Assembly (NCBI GenBank): GCA_028281525.1
Contig: JANQJR010000017.1
Coordinates: 17,749 to 81,748 of the forward strand
From: Magnetovibrio sp.
Lineage (GTDB): Bacteria > Pseudomonadota > Alphaproteobacteria > Rhodospirillales > Magnetovibrionaceae
DNA length: 64,000 nucleotides
Reading direction: 5' to 3'
The notes under the pieces were generated by a model, which worked only from the letters and a program-made list of their open reading frames with translations, was not told the DNA's origin and did no database searches. A program made the translations under genes and the position numbers. Each line of letters begins with the position of its first letter. The stretch's first letter is position 1. Below are positions 62,841 through 64,000 of the stretch, in pieces.

Positions 62841-63581
62841 ATGGGCAACTTATTGAGCTTTCCGATGAACGCTTGGGACCTCGCCAAAGACAAAGACCAC
62901 GCTTCCAGCGACACGTTGCTTTCAGCTTTGGCGTTCCTGCGTGATTGCCTGGAAAACGGCGTCACCTCCCTAGAAGGCGACATCGTACAACGTTGCGTCG
63001 ACGCCACTGACACCGCCTTGACTGCGGCGATGAACGCGGAGCGCAAAATTCTCACCCAATCTTTGCGCATCGAAGAGATGGAACGCGTCGCGCGCACCGA
63101 CGAACTGACCGGCGCCTACAATCGCCGCGGTTTCGAACAGGAGTTCAAGCGCGTGCTCGCCGCCGCCAACCGCTACGGCGAAACCGGCGTTTTGGTCTAT
63201 GTCGACCTCGACGGCTTCAAGCCCATCAACGACACCTACGGCCATGCCGCCGGCGATCATGTGTTGTGCGAGGTCGTGCGCGTTTTGCAAGAAAACATCC
63301 GCCCCCATGACCTGGTGGCGCGCCTGGGCGGCGACGAATTCGCCGTGCTGCTGACCCGCACCGCTTGGGAAGACGGATTGGAACGCGCCGAAGTGCTCAA
63401 ACATATTCTCAACACCTCGTGCGTGACCTGGAACGCCAAACACATCGCGGTGCGCGCCAGCTTGGGCTTCCAACGCTTCGGGCCCGACGATTGCGGCGAG
63501 AAGCTTTTGATGAAAGCCGACAGCGCCATGTACGAAGCAAAACGCGTGCGCTCCAGTCATAGCAGTCCCGACTGGCAGTAA
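62841..63581 (+). CDS. Soluble diguanylate cyclase under a sigma-54 promoter
   Basis: 246 residues. A helical N-terminal segment (1-85) without membrane helices is followed by a GGDEF domain (about 88-240) with RLGGDEF at the active site and the I-site RPHD five residues before it. The ATG at 62841 follows AAGGATTGG. Because its promoter depends on RpoN and an activator, expression may be tied to flagellar or nitrogen status, and the enzyme may govern the switch between swimming and attachment. Confidence 0.88.
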   Translation: MGNLLSFPMNAWDLAKDKDHASSDTLLSALAFLRDCLENGVTSLEGDIVQRCVDATDTALTAAMNAERKILTQSLRIEEMERVARTDELTGAYNRRGFEQEFKRVLAAANRYGETGVLVYVDLDGFKPINDTYGHAAGDHVLCEVVRVLQENIRPHDLVARLGGDEFAVLLTRTAWEDGLERAEVLKHILNTSCVTWNAKHIAVRASLGFQRFGPDDCGEKLLMKADSAMYEAKRVRSSHSSPDWQ

Positions 63582-63733
63582 CGCCGAACAACACGAACGA
63601 AGACGACCATAACAACAACGATCGAAGACGCATTCGGAGCGGCCTCAAGGGCCCAGCCCTCGAAACGCCAAACTGGCCGTCAGACACATAGGTAATTTTA
63701 TGGTTTCCAAGACCCTCAAGCCCCAACTTCCCA

Positions 63734-63769
63734 CCCGCGCCACTTCGGTGGCCGGGCGGGGCCTTTTTT
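63734..63769 (+). terminator. Terminator after the soluble cyclase gene
   Basis: CCCG-C-GCCAC (63734-63743) pairs with GTGGC-CGGG (63748-63756) around a TTCG tetraloop, with one bulged C. After a further CGGGGCC come six T (63764-63769). It lies 150 nt past the cyclase stop, so a 3' untranslated segment of unknown content precedes it. Confidence 0.7.
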
Positions 63770-63818
63770 CCCGGTCTTGTGTTTCAAGGCCAGCCCGCGA
63801 AGAAAGGACGCTTGAACC

Positions 63819-64000
63819 ATGAAGCCGGCAACATCCCCCGTTCCGACCGTATCCGCCGAGCGCGCCGAAAAAATCTGGGACGACGCTTGGAGGTTCGAAC
63901 TCGATCATCACCACCCCCAACAGCAACCCCATGGCCCGGCTCCCGCGCCCCGGCTTGCCAAACCCCAACCCCAAACCGGCAAGCCTCAGGCTACCAAGCC
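63819..64000 (+). CDS. Partial gene, Pro/Gln/His-rich N-terminus
   Basis: A frame opens with ATG at 63819, with AAGGA 10 nt upstream, and runs to the window end without a stop (60 codons). After a short helix (ERAEKIWDDAWRFELDHHH) it becomes rich in Pro, Gln and Lys. Low complexity prevents identification. The terminator just upstream supports a new transcription unit here. Confidence 0.5.
   Translation, partial: MKPATSPVPTVSAERAEKIWDDAWRFELDHHHPQQQPHGPAPAPRLAKPQPQTGKPQATK

Overview
The window looks like chromosomal DNA of a free-living, sulfur-oxidising alphaproteobacterium of the Rhodospirillales/magnetotactic-bacteria neighbourhood. The pointers are a reverse-type Dsr sulfur-oxidation operon with its own siroheme genes, an FNR/FixK-type box, a NavMs-like sodium channel, and GC-rich codon use with AT-rich promoters. 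The genus cannot be fixed from sequence alone. No tRNA, rRNA, CRISPR array, transposase or prophage gene was seen.

Region 1 (1-9071): the end of dsrK, then dsrL-dsrJ-dsrO-dsrP, a terminator and a perfect 28-bp inverted repeat, then a TrpD2-like gene, dsrN, an SUMT gene and a CbiX/SirB-type chelatase. Together these give the electron-transfer half of the Dsr sulfur-oxidation system plus synthesis and amidation of the siroheme used by DsrAB.

Region 2 (9034-20890): a DMT transporter, a soluble histidine kinase, a 1375-residue membrane-anchored coiled-coil protein built of about 45 phased 25-residue repeats, a CheB-CheR-PAS-kinase fusion, a MASE1 protein without an output domain, and an SDR.

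Region 3 (20977-31706): an SRAP protein, an MlaC-like protein, a palindromic repeat element, a tandem UspA, an APH-ATPase fusion, an MFS transporter, an RND efflux pair, and two tandem DUF2892/YgaP-type membrane genes. The last two groups flank an AT-rich operator-like palindrome.

Region 4 (31797-43126): a porin, a small Arg-rich protein, a CDF transporter with pdxH, a lipoprotein with a DnaJ, a split Aer aerotaxis receptor (separate PAS and MCP genes, overlapping) behind an FNR-type box, YihY, fabI, aroC and a voltage-gated Na+ channel.

Region 5 (43466-55416): a rhodanese, the tlyA-dxs-ispA-xseB-HDAC-like run, a second RND pump, an ArsR repressor with the two-cysteine spacing of the persulfide sensors SqrR/BigR, and an unknown pair with an XRE-like helix-turn-helix. 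The persulfide-sensor type regulator, rhodanese and DUF2892 genes fit the sulfur metabolism of region 1.

Region 6 (55843-64000): a small hypothetical protein, a ROK kinase, a Pat-like acyl-CoA synthetase/acetyltransferase divergent from a second HDAC-like deacetylase, and two divergent diguanylate cyclases. The second cyclase has a near-perfect sigma-54 promoter with tandem palindromes upstream. A partial Pro/Gln-rich gene runs off the end.
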